This document shows positions 43,095 to 53,999 of a stretch of DNA of 64,000 nucleotides, one piece after another. The translations under genes and the position numbers were made by a program. Each line of letters starts with the position of its first letter. The stretch's first letter is position 1. Below the pieces are notes generated by a model. It saw only the letters and a list, made by a program, of their open reading frames with translations. It made no database searches and was not told the origin of the DNA. This DNA is from Parelaphostrongylus tenuis (lineage: Eukaryota > Nematoda > Chromadorea > Rhabditida > Metastrongylidae), in contig JAHQIW010004746.1 of assembly GCA_019055375.1 (NCBI GenBank), positions 1 to 64,000 of the forward strand, given 5' to 3'.

Positions 43095-44655
43095 CGGCTT
43101 TAGTCAATTGGAATGCCAAGATCATTTTGGTAAAGTCGTGGTGGAATTCACCCAGAATGATTCTTTTTTTTCGACCCTTTACGGACGTCTCCAAAGTGTG
43201 CTAACAGAGACGCTTCAATGTTAATGATGTAGTTTTCTAGATCAATTTCACTTTTTCCGTCACTGGGTGAAAATTCAGCGTCTACGAGCAGTCAAGTAAA
43301 ATAGAAGAGTTTTTAATATAACTATCGCTGATAGAAACGCGTCGCTACTTCTTCTGAAACTCATTTCAAAGAGATAACAGTGTGCTCATGAAACGGTCAT
43401 ACTCAAATTGTTATTGAATGTTTCTATGTTGTTTTACTTATATTTGTTCGTATTTTCATATTTACTCCCAATTCGTGTGTTAACTATAGTTATCTTGGTA
43501 TTAATAGAAAACACAATGCTTTGTCATTTTTTTCATTCGAATTGTTTATTTATTTACAGTTGCTATGAAGAGAAACTTATAAATTAATAAAGAATTCTGT
43601 GCGAACATTCGCATTCTAGGAAAATGGGTAATGGATAGGTAATGCAGGTTTCCTCTTTTGTCATTGTTTCAACATACCAAATTTTGTGCACATTTTAGGT
43701 GAACACATCTGCTGTTCACTGACAATCAAGTAAAGCACCTTCGGCAATGTATGGGATGGGTGTCTTTCCAAGTTCACAAGAAATGGCGATTTCCTTTTAG
43801 TAGCAAGGTGTGCTTGTCACTGTATATTCTAGAATATTTATATGTAAGTATGGTCAGTTTTGTTGCAGACGATTGTAGACTTGTAGTCTTGCTAGCTGCG
43901 AATGATTAATCGTAAAAACATGATAAAAAAAAGTTTGTTAAAAGGCTGAGAACATCTTCTCACTCTCACGAATGTGGTTTTCTCATTCAAAAACGGCATT
44001 TTCGAAGCATTATCATTATTTCACTAACTATTCTGCAAAAGTCTCTTTAGTGATATTTCATCAACTAGTGAAGACAATGTTTCTCTAAGACTTTGATTAT
44101 TCGCATATTTATTTGGGGTGCGCACAATCTCTGTAACCGTTTGAACAAGGCGGGTAGTCTGAGGGATCGAGAGTTCTCTCACCGTCCACAAATAGAGAAC
44201 ATTGGTTGGTCTACTACAACGTGGAATGAGGTTATCGGCACTTTCAGTGCTGGCGTTCGCTGAAGATTGCTAGGATGTAATTGGTGCGTCAATGGAAGGT
44301 AATATAGATCTTGTTAAGCTTTGTCTTACTGCCTAAGTTCTAGCACATTTCTCTATGTAAAATTGTGATTTACTATTGCTCTAGTTATACTTGTCTTCCT
44401 ATGTGGTCGATGTGCTTTTGTAATGCATAGAAATGGAAGTGTATAAGAAGAGTCAATAATTCATAAAATTACAATTACTTTTGAAAATTTGTCTCATTTG
44501 TTATATGAGGCTGTTGTGATTGCTGATTTACGAGGTTTCATGCTGAGCTGATGGAATGTTTGTACTGCTCGTCACTACTTGTCCAGGTCGTTGACAGCTG
44601 AAGTAAAGTCATCAGCGTATAAGTTGCTCTTTAGTTCGAGAATGATTAGATGTTT
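43095..44655. other. No gene seen
   Basis: AT-rich. The part 43930-44110 shares CTCTTTAGTGATATTTCATC-like and AGCATT words with 26690-26840, suggesting another old dispersed repeat. No coding signal. Confidence 0.35.
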
Positions 44656-44715
44656 ATTCTTTCTTCTGAAGCGCGACACGAAGTGTCAAATCCAAACTTT
44701 ATTTACACAAGCAAA

Positions 44716-44750
44716 CAGCTAGTGTTTCGGCAGGTCGCCTTCGTCAGAGC
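44716..44750 (-). ncRNA. Hammerhead-like motif in PLE tail, altered
   Basis: CUGACGA, stem II GGC/GCC and GAAA are present on the minus strand. The cleavage region reads ACU instead of GUC. Confidence 0.4.
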
Positions 44751-45533
44751 ATGAAAAGAGCAAAAACTTCCATCACTTTTTTTAGAGAAAATTGTCAGAC
44801 CTAGATTTCGATCGCATCAAGCACAAAGTCAACCTTCAACATACTCACCGCTTTTTATTATATGTTTTTCACTGAATGAATAGGTGAAGAACAACGTAAC
44901 GGCAATCACATAGGCCAGTAATGCACCATACCCATCAATTTAACAGTTTTATATACTGGGTCATATCACGGGTGATTACGAGGCATTCTTCCCTGCGGTT
45001 CATAGCTGAATTAGTCGTGTTTATCGAGGACGCCTCAAGTATCTTTCGCGCTGATGTTTTTTGCTCCTGCTCAAGGATGATGACCTCTATATCAAATACT
45101 CCGGCATGCTTTTGGCTCTACGTATACCTAGCAGGGTGCTTAAATAGTATGGCCTATGTCAGCTAGATGTTCTTCTATGCGAGCATAGAGCGGCCTACCC
45201 GTTTCGCCAATGTATTTATCGTCACACGCTTTGCAAGAGATTAGGTACACTGTGCCTACGCTTATGCAATCACCGTCTCTGCTGTAAGGGCACATTCGGC
45301 AGTTTTTTGTTGTGCAGAGGCGGTCATGAAACGATTACGAACTAATTGGCGCCTAACAGTATTTGGTGGTATTTCTGTTACTGATACCAGATGCTCTAAG
45401 CCTGCTCTTTTCAAAAAGCGTTTTATAGCCGTACTTATCTCGTTTGAAAAGAACGGGAGGATAAACGGAGATCTAACTTTCTCTAGAACTTTCGTGCAAG
45501 CACGGGTTGTTTCCTCTAAACATGAGCCGGGGA

Positions 45534-46097
45534 TTACAAATTGTAGCCATTAGAAATGGCTATTTCCCGAGCTAGCATTTCGGATTCTCTTCTCTGCTCC
45601 TTTCCGGTGCACACACCGGCAGCTTTTCGAAACATGTTTTTTACTAACGCCTTTTTTATGTGCGAGGGATGAAAGGAGAGATAGTGAACCAGGATATTTT
45701 TATTATCTGGCTTTCGGTACCACTTTGTAATATAGTCTTTGTCGCTTAAGTTTATTTGCACTTTCAGAAAAGGAAGCCAATTATCTTTTGATATCTCACG
45801 GGTGAATTTTATATATTCTGACTGATCACCTAGCAATCTAAAACATCTGTCTAGCTCTCCTTGAGTCGAACAGATGACCAAGCAGTCATCTATATACCTA
45901 CAGTAGAGTAATGGCCGGAGATCAATCACTGGAGCTTCTACTTTGGACATGAAGGCAATAGCTAGGTTAGGCGCCAGTCGCTGCCCCATTGCCAACCCTT
46001 TAGTCAGTGCAAAGTACTTCGTAGACCATCTGAAGATTGATCCATTCAGATACTCCTTCAAGAGTATCATGAATTGCTGAATCGATGAGTCAAACAT
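45534..46097 (-). pseudogene. PLE reverse transcriptase palm domain
   Basis: 187 codons: KGLAMGQRLAPNLAIAFMSK (motif B, 33-52), CRYIDDCLVI (motif C with YIDD at 68-71), WLPFLKVQI, and the linker through NMFRKAAGVCTGKEQRRESE. The motif A part is in the frame 46067-46327. Confidence 0.9.
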
Positions 46098-46327
46098 GTT
46101 GATAGCTCCTTGATGTTTTGTAAGAAGCTCGGTGTGGCTTGTAATGCAGAGTCATTTGACACGTTGATATAGAGAGAAGTGACGTCAAATGATTTCATTA
46201 CGAACACGTTATTTGGATTCGCGTTGCGCAGACGGTCCAGGAACATCTGAGTGCTAGTCAGATGGGCTGGAATGTGTCTTACTATCTGAGATGTTATCAA
46301 ATTCAAGAACCATGCTATTCTATCCAA
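46067..46327 (-). pseudogene. PLE reverse transcriptase motif A region
   Basis: 86 codons with RHIPAHLTSTQMFLDRLRNA and KSFDVTSLYINVSND, containing the first catalytic Asp. A frame change at about 46095 separates it from the motif B/C frame. Confidence 0.88.
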
Positions 46328-46462
46328 CGGTCCGTCTCCACAGCTGATGATGGGTCTAACTTTGAATCATGATCGATCGTTAGACATCGGATCATCAGTG
46401 GACTACTAACTTATGTGTTTTTATAAGCAATTCTAAGGCGGGACATATTGGTGATTGGATTT

Positions 46463-46867
46463 TTAGTTGAGTGATGATAGTGGTCTTGAACCTGCCACTT
46501 TTGCCGTTTGGACCCACTCATTGATCAGTTTACGGTAGTGCTTCCTAAATTCCTTTTCAGAAGATGATCGGTGAAGCGAAGCATCTTTGAGATGCCTTTT
46601 ACTTATGTCGATATCTAGCTGTCGGGGGATGACTACGAACTCTCCACCCTTATCGCTTACTGATAGTCTGACTTTTTCTTGCCTTATCAAATCCCGCACT
46701 TCTTTCATCCTACATTTTTGCACCTCGTTGAGATTTGATTGAAACCTTCTAGCGTGGTAATGAATAATAGTTCCAAAAGTCTTGTCCGCAAATTTCCTAA
46801 TCCAATCAACTTCCACATTGGGGTCTTCTTGTCTGTAGAACATCTGAGGAAATGGTGATATTGGCAA
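46463..46867 (-). pseudogene. PLE reverse transcriptase N-terminal part
   Basis: 134 codons: PNVEVDWIRKFADKTFGTII, RLSVSDKGGEFVVIPRQLDI (intact here but frameshifted in the plus-strand copy), then LINEWVQTAKVAGSRPLS. It stops before the IKTHKL motif. Confidence 0.88.
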
Positions 46868-47035
46868 AGTTCCTACTTGTTGTTGTTCTTCCCCACTAAT
46901 CTCATCGGCTCTAGCTTTTTTACGGAGTTTGCCTTGCAGCTCATGTAGATTACGCGCAACCTTACGCAGGGATGCCTTAGAAATGGGCTGATTGGTGAGA
47001 AGCTTGGACCCATTCCTAAAAGTGAGCGTACACCA

Positions 47036-47275
47036 TCAGGGAGAGATACCTCCTAACACAGTGACCCTGGAATTTATTGGTGCATTATTTGCCCAATTGT
47101 GACTCGCTTGATCTTCTTTAGTGGTTGGTGTATGCCTTCTTACAATCATATTATGCGTTCTACTCATAAGGTCATCGAACTTTCTACTCAAGGTAACTTT
47201 AGCATTCAACTTAAAAGAGCTGTTTGATCCACTAACGATTCTCCTCCAAAGTCGTCTTCCAAATATTGAGCACAA
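47036..47275 (-). pseudogene. PLE N-terminal region
   Basis: 79 codons including LWRRIVSGSNSSFKLNAK and MSRTHNMIVRRHTPTTKEDQ, matching 28700-28870 of the plus-strand copy. The earlier portion (KFLRRCFEHRVVPNFMKR) lies at about 47480-47390 in another frame. Confidence 0.8.
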
Positions 47276-47637
47276 TATTGTTCCTTCGTCACACGCTACT
47301 TCAGCTGAGCAAACATCTTGTACTGGTTGCTTCGTAGGCAGTTTCGAAATACTTCCATTTCAGTTTTCAATTCGGTATTTGACGGCTGTCCTCTGTTACA
47401 ACACATACTTCATGCAGTCGATCTCGTTTCATGAAGTTTGGCACGACTCGATGTTCAAAGCAGCGTCGGAGAAACTTCACGCATTGTCGGGCTAAGGCAA
47501 TTGTTGTAAATGTGCAAACTGTACTGGTCTAAATGTTACTCAATTATTCCTCCCCGCAAGAATGGTCAAGTGATTAGTCTAAATGCCATTTGTATTAGAG
47601 GGAAATTTTCAAGGTTTGAATTTCCACTAATCGATGT

Positions 47638-47720
47638 GCTTACTTACTTGTTTAGATACTTAGATGGTCCTCACTAATTGTGCGGACCCCAACACATATT
47701 TCAAATGGTATATAGCTGGT
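47638..47720 (-). pseudogene. RTE second-subfamily 3' tail relic
   Basis: On the minus strand it reads TATGTGTTGGGGTCCGCACA, then a tail CAAGTAAGTAAGC, as at the end of 41320-42515. It may extend to about 47830. Confidence 0.55.
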
Positions 47721-48449
47721 TGCGAATATGATATTCCTTGGTTTTCTGAGGTAACCTTGCAAAGGCGTTTCCAGGTCTTCACGATGTCATTTCCAAGAAC
47801 GACGATTGATCCTTGGCCGGGTTTCCTGCTTGTTGATTCAGAGATGATGTTAGGTTGAAATCAGAAGTAGTAGGAGAGAAAAAGAAAATCAACCAACAGC
47901 TCACGGATGCTGTGAAAGCCGTAATCCACTCAATGTAGCAGTGGAAAAAAAATTAGTGAGCGCGAAAGGTTCAATCGCCGATTCGAGCATCTCGTTTCAA
48001 GTTTGCTCGTAAATCAATATTCTTGTTGCCATAATTTTGCTTCATGAAAATGGCAAATCTTCATTACAACAGAGGGCGTGTGACATAGCAGTCTTCCTGT
48101 AAAAGTCAAATGTTCAAGAAAGCTCTCTCGATATCTGAAGTAATTGCGACTCTTCCGATTCTGATGCAAAAAAGTCTACGATTTCTGAAGAAGACTGATA
48201 TTATTGGTATAAGTTTTTTTCCAGAAAAGGGCATCCTTTGCAGTGTGTGTCAAGTTTTTTGAGGACTAGATTTTGAAAGTGTTCGGAATGCCCTCTCGAA
48301 ATTCGTTTAATTAATTTATTGTATTATTTTGGAGCAAAGCACGACAGAAATCAAGAGCTCGATCAAACAATACGTGTAATTTGACTTAAGCAAAGAAATC
48401 CATTATAAGAAAGTGATGTACATGTGATTATGAATTTGAAAACTCGTCA

Positions 48450-49048
48450 CTGTGGTACAGCACAGCCAAGGAACCTGTCCTTTCAATTCACCTGTGCCTC
48501 TGAAAAGAGGTACACAATTTATTCCGGGTCACTTCCAATGTAGTATCACTGAAGTCAAGCCACGTGCCTTCAAACCAGTTTGAGGTCTCTCACATGATGA
48601 CGGTGATCCATGAAAGGCACCTATCAGTCCATGGAACATTTTTGAAACTGTGAACAGCATTTTTTCTGAAAACTTTGGTACTCACAATGATAGCGATGTC
48701 TTAGTTCTGTTTCATAGTCCTTCCCTGTAGTATTTTTATGATAAGAAAGATGACCAATTGAGTAATATTGTGAAAACTGGACAAGCACCGCCCTTATCTG
48801 GTTTAGCCAGCGATTGAAAGCGAAAATTCCACTGATATCGATCTCGTTCTCAATCGCTCGTCTCATTTTCCATTCTCATTTTCTTAGTAACACAAATATA
48901 CTTAACACGAAGCTCAAAATCACTGCTTAGTGTCGGATGTGTTGAGCGACTATAACCAATATGGCCTCTTCTGAAAATTTTTGTGAGCTTATGTTACTTT
49001 AGGATGAGCTCCTTTGAAAGTACTACTGAAAAGTGTGAAGATTTTTGT
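48450..49048. repeat. 600-bp duplicated block, copy 1
   Basis: Near-identical by eye over long stretches to 52032-52623 (for example 48810-48890 against 52390-52470). It includes an 80-codon minus-strand frame (48624-48866). The other copy has a one-base insertion in an A run inside that frame, so the block is not under shared coding constraint. Same orientation, about 3.6 kb apart. Class unknown. Confidence 0.75.
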
Positions 49049-49049
49049 A

Positions 49050-50930
49050 GACCTTTCCTATCGAATAATGCTAATGGCTTTCACTAAGACTTCTGTGCCA
49101 TAGTGTTCTAACATTCGACTAGTCACTACTGACAAAGAACGTCGCCTTCATTATCGTCTCTGTCAGTGGTGATACTGGATCATTCACTAGAAAGTGAACA
49201 GTAGTGTCGTTGCGGCTCGAGAGATTTCCTTTGCTAAAGACCTATTTCTTCTTCAACTTTTCGTATTGTAGATGCTTAGGAATTAGGATTCTATATATGG
49301 TGGTCGGTCATTGTCATTTATAATTGTTTTTTCACCTAAGCAAAGTCTCAATGAGTTCGGCGCTAAACTCATTCTGAATCTGAATCGTCCTTATATACCG
49401 ACCAGATAATTTTCACACTTATCATTCCGTGTTTGAGCTACTCATTCATATGTGTGGCGATGTCAAGCAGAATTCAATAATTAACAGTAATTGATAAGTT
49501 TTTTTAAACTTCCCAGAGATTGAACACTTTGACGTTCTTCTTGTATGAGATCTAAGTTCGTCATTAAACGATCTCAAGTCACTAAGTGCAAAAACGCATT
49601 TCGTATTATACGATATATCTGTCACCACAATGTACTGCGTTCTTCCCAGTACTTCTTGCTCGATTCGTTTCCTCGCATGCATCCTTCACAAGGTCTTCAA
49701 ATATCACACGCATTGTATTGGCTGCTAGAGGATTTCATCATCTTAATGAGTATTGCAGAATGGTGATCAAAACAGTTCTTAGAAGGTTGATGAACTAAGG
49801 CGTTCTTAAGTAACTGTTTGTAAGAAAATGTGGTTCGAATCAGTGCCTTGTTTATCATTTTCCTCCTTGATACACTCCGTCACTAATCAGTGCTCTAGCC
49901 CGTTCCCAATCTTCATTATGAATTCATTACTACGAAAGTTGAACATCTGCTTATTCGGAAACTAATGTGGTCAAAAATCGTGACAAGCTATGCATTTTCG
50001 AAAACCTTATCTCTCTAGCATTCGATGTGACACAGACATGCTGATTTTCTTCTTGAACAAAGGCCAGGCTCAATGACTTCCCGTAATTAGCAAAGTTTGT
50101 AAATCATTGGCATAAGTGTAATGTCTACCAAGATATTTCATTTCCTTTTTTACGAAAAGTTTACTGAGAACGATAGCCATTTCTTTTCCTTATCCTTCAA
50201 TAAAGTCCATCATCGACATCGATATGACGTTCAGTGTATTTGAGTCGTTTTTAAGCTTTTATCTTTACCTTCTTATTAAAACTTTCCATAGACCACGCTT
50301 ATCGTTTGCAGTGTTCGCTCTTAGCCTCAATCCATTTCTAATTTTTTCAATGAAGAAATCTTCCTTTTTACACAAGGTTACTGAGATACGAGCAAAATTT
50401 GGAATGTTTCGAACTCGCGTTTTCATTTCTGGACGGTCACTATTCTTTGAACTACACTATCAAGGCCCTAGCTTTTCCCGTTCTCAACCATGTGTACTTC
50501 AGATTTTCGTACTTTATTTCATTTACATAGATGAGCACACTGTTGAATAAAGTTTCAGATTTTCGAGCTCAGCACCACTGTTCATTCTAAGCACTTCATC
50601 AAACGAAGTTTACTTTAGTTTTCTTGATTATTTCCACTCGTTCGCTCAATTATGCAGAGATTTAGACTGGCAACAGTTTCTTCAAAAGACTAATATATGA
50701 AATAGCATGGATGCATAACTCATGGTGGTGGCACGTGGTTGGCAATTTGCTGCTGCCATCTACCACCACTAATGCTGTTCACTTTTTTGCACCCATTTGG
50801 AACGATGGAAACGCAAACTATATATTTTATAAAATCTCCATGATCGACTATCTGTTATTCTCGGTATAAGAAAAATGACTTGGCGTTTCAACTACACTTT
50901 AGAGGATTGAGCGGCAAGCAAAAACTCGAC
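49050..50930. other. No gene seen
   Basis: Open frames such as 50224-50550 (108 codons, hydrophobic start) have no recognisable motif and AT-driven composition. Nothing else could be supported. Confidence 0.35.
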
Positions 50931-50934
50931 ATCA

Positions 50935-51230
50935 GACGTGAGCCGAATTCGCGTTTCACCCATACCGGGGGCTCGTGGTACCATTAGCAGTAAAGCACGA
51001 GAATTCTTGGATTTACGTAAGTACAATGACTGTCAGCTTAACTGGATATTATAGAGCGATATTGTTCATCCAATCATACCTGTTAAAGGATGGTGGTTGG
51101 TAGTTATGATAGAGAGATCTTAAAGTAATTAGTGGTGGGTAAGCGGTGGGTTTTGTGGTATATCGGTAGTACCCACCCCCAGTGTGGGTGAAACGCGGGC
51201 TCAACTCCCGTCTGAGGTAGAATTTTTCTC
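50935..51230. repeat. Inverted pair of SINE-B-like tRNA-derived units
   Basis: A minus-strand unit (50990-50935) and a plus-strand unit (about 51150-51230, B-box GCGGGCTCAACTCCCG) face outward. Flanks CTACCTCAGACGGGAG-like and its complement lie outside. The plus unit is the better preserved. Confidence 0.7.
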
Positions 51231-51449
51231 TAACACTCAATTTTCCTAGGTATACTTGGAGCGCCATAGCACTGCGAAAAAGCAATAAAAAACGAAAGAA
51301 ATTTTGGATTTGTATAAGCACTCATCGTTTTTTTGATGAGCAGAAGCGCGGTTAATGTCAGTAGAATTGAATTAACCCTAATAACTTTGAAGCGCCCACT
51401 GGTCCGTAACAGCTCCCAAGACCGTTTATGTAAAACAAAAACTGCGTAA

Positions 51450-51610
51450 TTTATCCTAACGGTTGAAACACCTGACTGTATGATATTTGGTACGATGTAC
51501 CTAATCTCTTGAAAGGCATGCGGCAACGATCACTTTGGCAAAGCGAGTAGACCTTCCTGTGTCTTATAAATGAGCACCTAGTTGGAAAACCTAAAGCCAA
51601 ATAAAACACA
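51450..51610 (+). pseudogene. PLE endonuclease relic
   Basis: The plus strand reads GTMYLIS, KACGNDHFGKASRPSCVL and so on, a decayed GIY-YIG domain aligned with 30718-30830 of the long PLE copy (GTACCTAATCTCTTG shared). Confidence 0.6.
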
Positions 51611-52031
51611 TCAATAGGCACTCATAGGGAATAAAAACATAACGGAAAAGATTTGATGCAAGATTTAGTACCTACGCATGAAGATCTAAAATATCTGCGC
51701 GATAAACTCTCGAAGTTTTTGGATAAATGTGAAAATTCCACAGATGAAACGGTGAATGCTGATAGCCACCGTATATGTCAAAGCACGACTGAGAGGAAGA
51801 GAGACCATTAGTATCGATGACAAAAGTAGAAAACTTGAGGGGTCCCGGAAAGATTTTTCACTAGTTCCAAAACTTCTGATGTTTTGCGTTTTAGTGATAT
51901 TACAGCACTCTTGTGACCTAAAATCAACAAAATTTGCTCTTGTAGAATCATTTTTAGAAGAAGAATATGTGTTTCATGAGTTATCCTCCATTATTATAAG
52001 ACTCAAAAACTGTACGTGGTTGTAACTCTAG

Positions 52032-52623
52032 TACAGCAGAGTCAATGAACCTATTTCTCCGACTCACCTGTGCTTCTGAAAAGAGGTACACAATTTATTC
52101 CGGATAACTTTTAATGTAGTATCACTGAAGTAAAGCCACGTGGCTTCATTAATAACCAGTTTGTGGGCTCTCATATGATGACGGTGATTATGAAAGGCGC
52201 CTATTAGTCCATCAAACATTTCTGAAACTGCGAACAGCATTTTTTTAAGCTTTGGTTGTCACAGTGATAGTGACGTCTTAGTTCTGTTTCATAGCCCTTC
52301 TCTGTAGTATTTTTTATGATAAGAGAGATGATCATTTGAGTAATATTGTGAAAACTGGATAAGCACCGATCTTGTCTGGTTTAGCCAGCGATTGAAAGCG
52401 AAAATTCCACTGATATCGATCTCGTTCTCAATCGCTCGTCTCATTTTCCATTCTCATTTTCTTAGTAATACAATTATACTTAACCCGAAGCTCAAAATCA
52501 CTGCTTAGTGTCGGATGTATTGAGCTACCATAGCCAATATGGCCTCTTCTGAAAATTTTCGAGCTTGTCTTACTTTAGGATGAGCTCCTTCAAAAGTACT
52601 ACTGAAAAGTGTGATGATTTTTC
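52032..52623. repeat. 600-bp duplicated block, copy 2
   Basis: Direct-orientation partner of 48450-49048. Shared stretches include AGCGATTGAAAGCGAAAATT and AGAGGTACACAATTTATTCC. It ends at AGTACTACTGAAAAGTGTGA, as copy 1 does. Confidence 0.75.
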
Positions 52624-53141
52624 CTTTTTAATTCTGCGACTTATTTCAGTAAATTTTTTTCTTCAGTGTCTAGCAGACGTTCTTTGTCAAATCTTATCCA
52701 ACTATTCGATTTCCTCGAATATTGTCGCTTGCACGGGAGATGAAAAAGGAGAGGATTGATGACTTAAGAATTAGCCATCTCGTATGGTTAGAGAGAGCAG
52801 CCACTAACATTAGCGTGGAAAGAAAAAGTAGGCTCAATGACGAGAACAATAGTATCAAACTCAAATAAGAAGATATTTATGAAATCACCCTTATTTATGT
52901 CATAAGAAGTAAGTGCCAAATGTCTCATAATAGTGGCCCTTGAAACTCTGTTAGAATTACCATCCGTTTCGAGTGTTTTCGACATCTCGCTCAAAACAAT
53001 ATAATCTGATAATATATTTTGAGTCTTTCATGAGGTCTGTTTGAGAGCACTAATAGAGTTCAAGATACGTGTTTTGGCATTACAGCCTCGTCAGTTGCAC
53101 GGTGCCTTTTAGATCAGTAGTTTCGTGGGGGTATACCTCCT

Positions 53142-53143
53142 GC

Positions 53144-53209
<66 letters not shown>
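53142..53209 (+). repeat. (TA)n microsatellite
   Basis: Over 60 bases of alternating TA with one interruption (TTA) near 53168. Confidence 0.95.
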
Positions 53210-53211
<2 letters not shown>

Positions 53212-53399
53212 AACGCCAAACTATTTACACGTGCCGTTTGGTGATATATGTTATCACATTGTATTGCTTTGGGCGAGGTCTCAAAAACCGTCGAAACGAA
53301 AATTATGACAATCATGCTGCAACGTACAACCGAGTGTACGACACTAGCAGTTGGGTGATTCGTTCACCAAACGACACGGGTGGATGGTCCAGCGTCGGT

Positions 53400-53530
53400 T
53401 TCTATGTACAGGAATGTCTCCCCGCGGAACTGACTGAACAGAAAAGTACCGTACAGGTTGCAATGCCGAAACACGTGTCCTACACTGTATAAGTGCTCTA
53501 AAAGACCTCATAAAAGCTCAGAATATGTAA
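53400..53530 (+). repeat. Repeat C copy
   Basis: It carries GGTTGCAATGCCGAAACACG then TGTCCTACACTGTATAAGTG and AAAAGACCTCATAAAAGCTC. The GGUU/GCC stem with a GCAA loop, GAAA, CACGUG and UC are kept; the first hammerhead box has decayed. It abuts a PLE relic. Confidence 0.6.
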
Positions 53531-53554
53531 TCAGATTATCTCTAGCGGTTGTGG

Positions 53555-53765
53555 AAATTCCAGACAACACATTGGGTCGCCGAATGGTGCGGTATCGCTT
53601 GAACGACTGCCTTGGAAAAAGGGTGACTGTGTGATTTGTTCTAATGAGAAAGAGGAGCCTACGTGAGTTCAGGCACAATATACGGCCTCTTGTAGGACAT
53701 GTAGTGTCGAATATATAGACGCAAAGAGAACTACTTTGTGTCCACATCTTCTCAATTCTACAAAA
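53555..53765 (+). pseudogene. PLE linker/endonuclease relic
   Basis: The plus strand reads DNTLGRRMVRYRLND, CVICSNEKEEP and SCRTCSVEYIDAKR, aligned to the IPPNTLKRQLVRN...YIGETGR region of 30508-30975. It contains in-frame stops and Asp for Gly in YIG. Confidence 0.65.
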
Positions 53766-53814
53766 GTGCACTGGTTGTGCTCTTAATCCACAACTTGGTT
53801 TCTTTCAATTTCAG

Positions 53815-53998
53815 TAAATCTTTCATCTGTGATTTTTTATCAAATTTTACACTTTGCTCCGGTAGTTTGAGTACATTTTTTTCGCGCGATACCAGTTCTT
53901 CGGAAAATCCTTCCGTACACTTAACTGCGAGAAGAAAAAATTTGAAAAATATTGCACTCCTTCACCCAGCAAGCTATTCCGATCAGTATTTTGAAAAA
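53815..53998 (+). other. Candidate exon, possibly acetyltransferase-like
   Basis: It is bounded by acceptor CTTTCAATTTCAG and donor GTACAA and is open for 61 codons, ending NLKNIALLHPASYSDQYFEK. The ending resembles the start of NAA50-type N-acetyltransferases (NLK..L...FP..Y.DKFY), by memory only. No continuing exon was found, so the assignment is weak. Confidence 0.22.
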
Positions 53999-53999
53999 G

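Larger units (their letters stand above)
44660..47510 (-). mobile_element. Penelope-like element, subfamily 1, near full length, minus strand
   Basis: Sister of 28446-31330 in the opposite orientation: N-terminal region (47490-46870), RT (46867-45534), degraded GIY-YIG endonuclease (about 45530-45120) and 3' tail (45000-44660). Frame breaks at several points, including within the endonuclease, make it dead. Because this copy and the plus copy break at different places, together they show where each suffered indels. Confidence 0.92.

Noticed and set aside
48624..48866. 80-codon minus-strand ORF in the duplicated block as a gene family member.
   Set aside because: The second copy carries a one-base insertion inside the frame while the DNA stays alike on both sides, which argues against coding constraint.
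53069..53308. Frames rich in Tyr-Ile over the TA microsatellite.
   Set aside because: Translation of a dinucleotide repeat.
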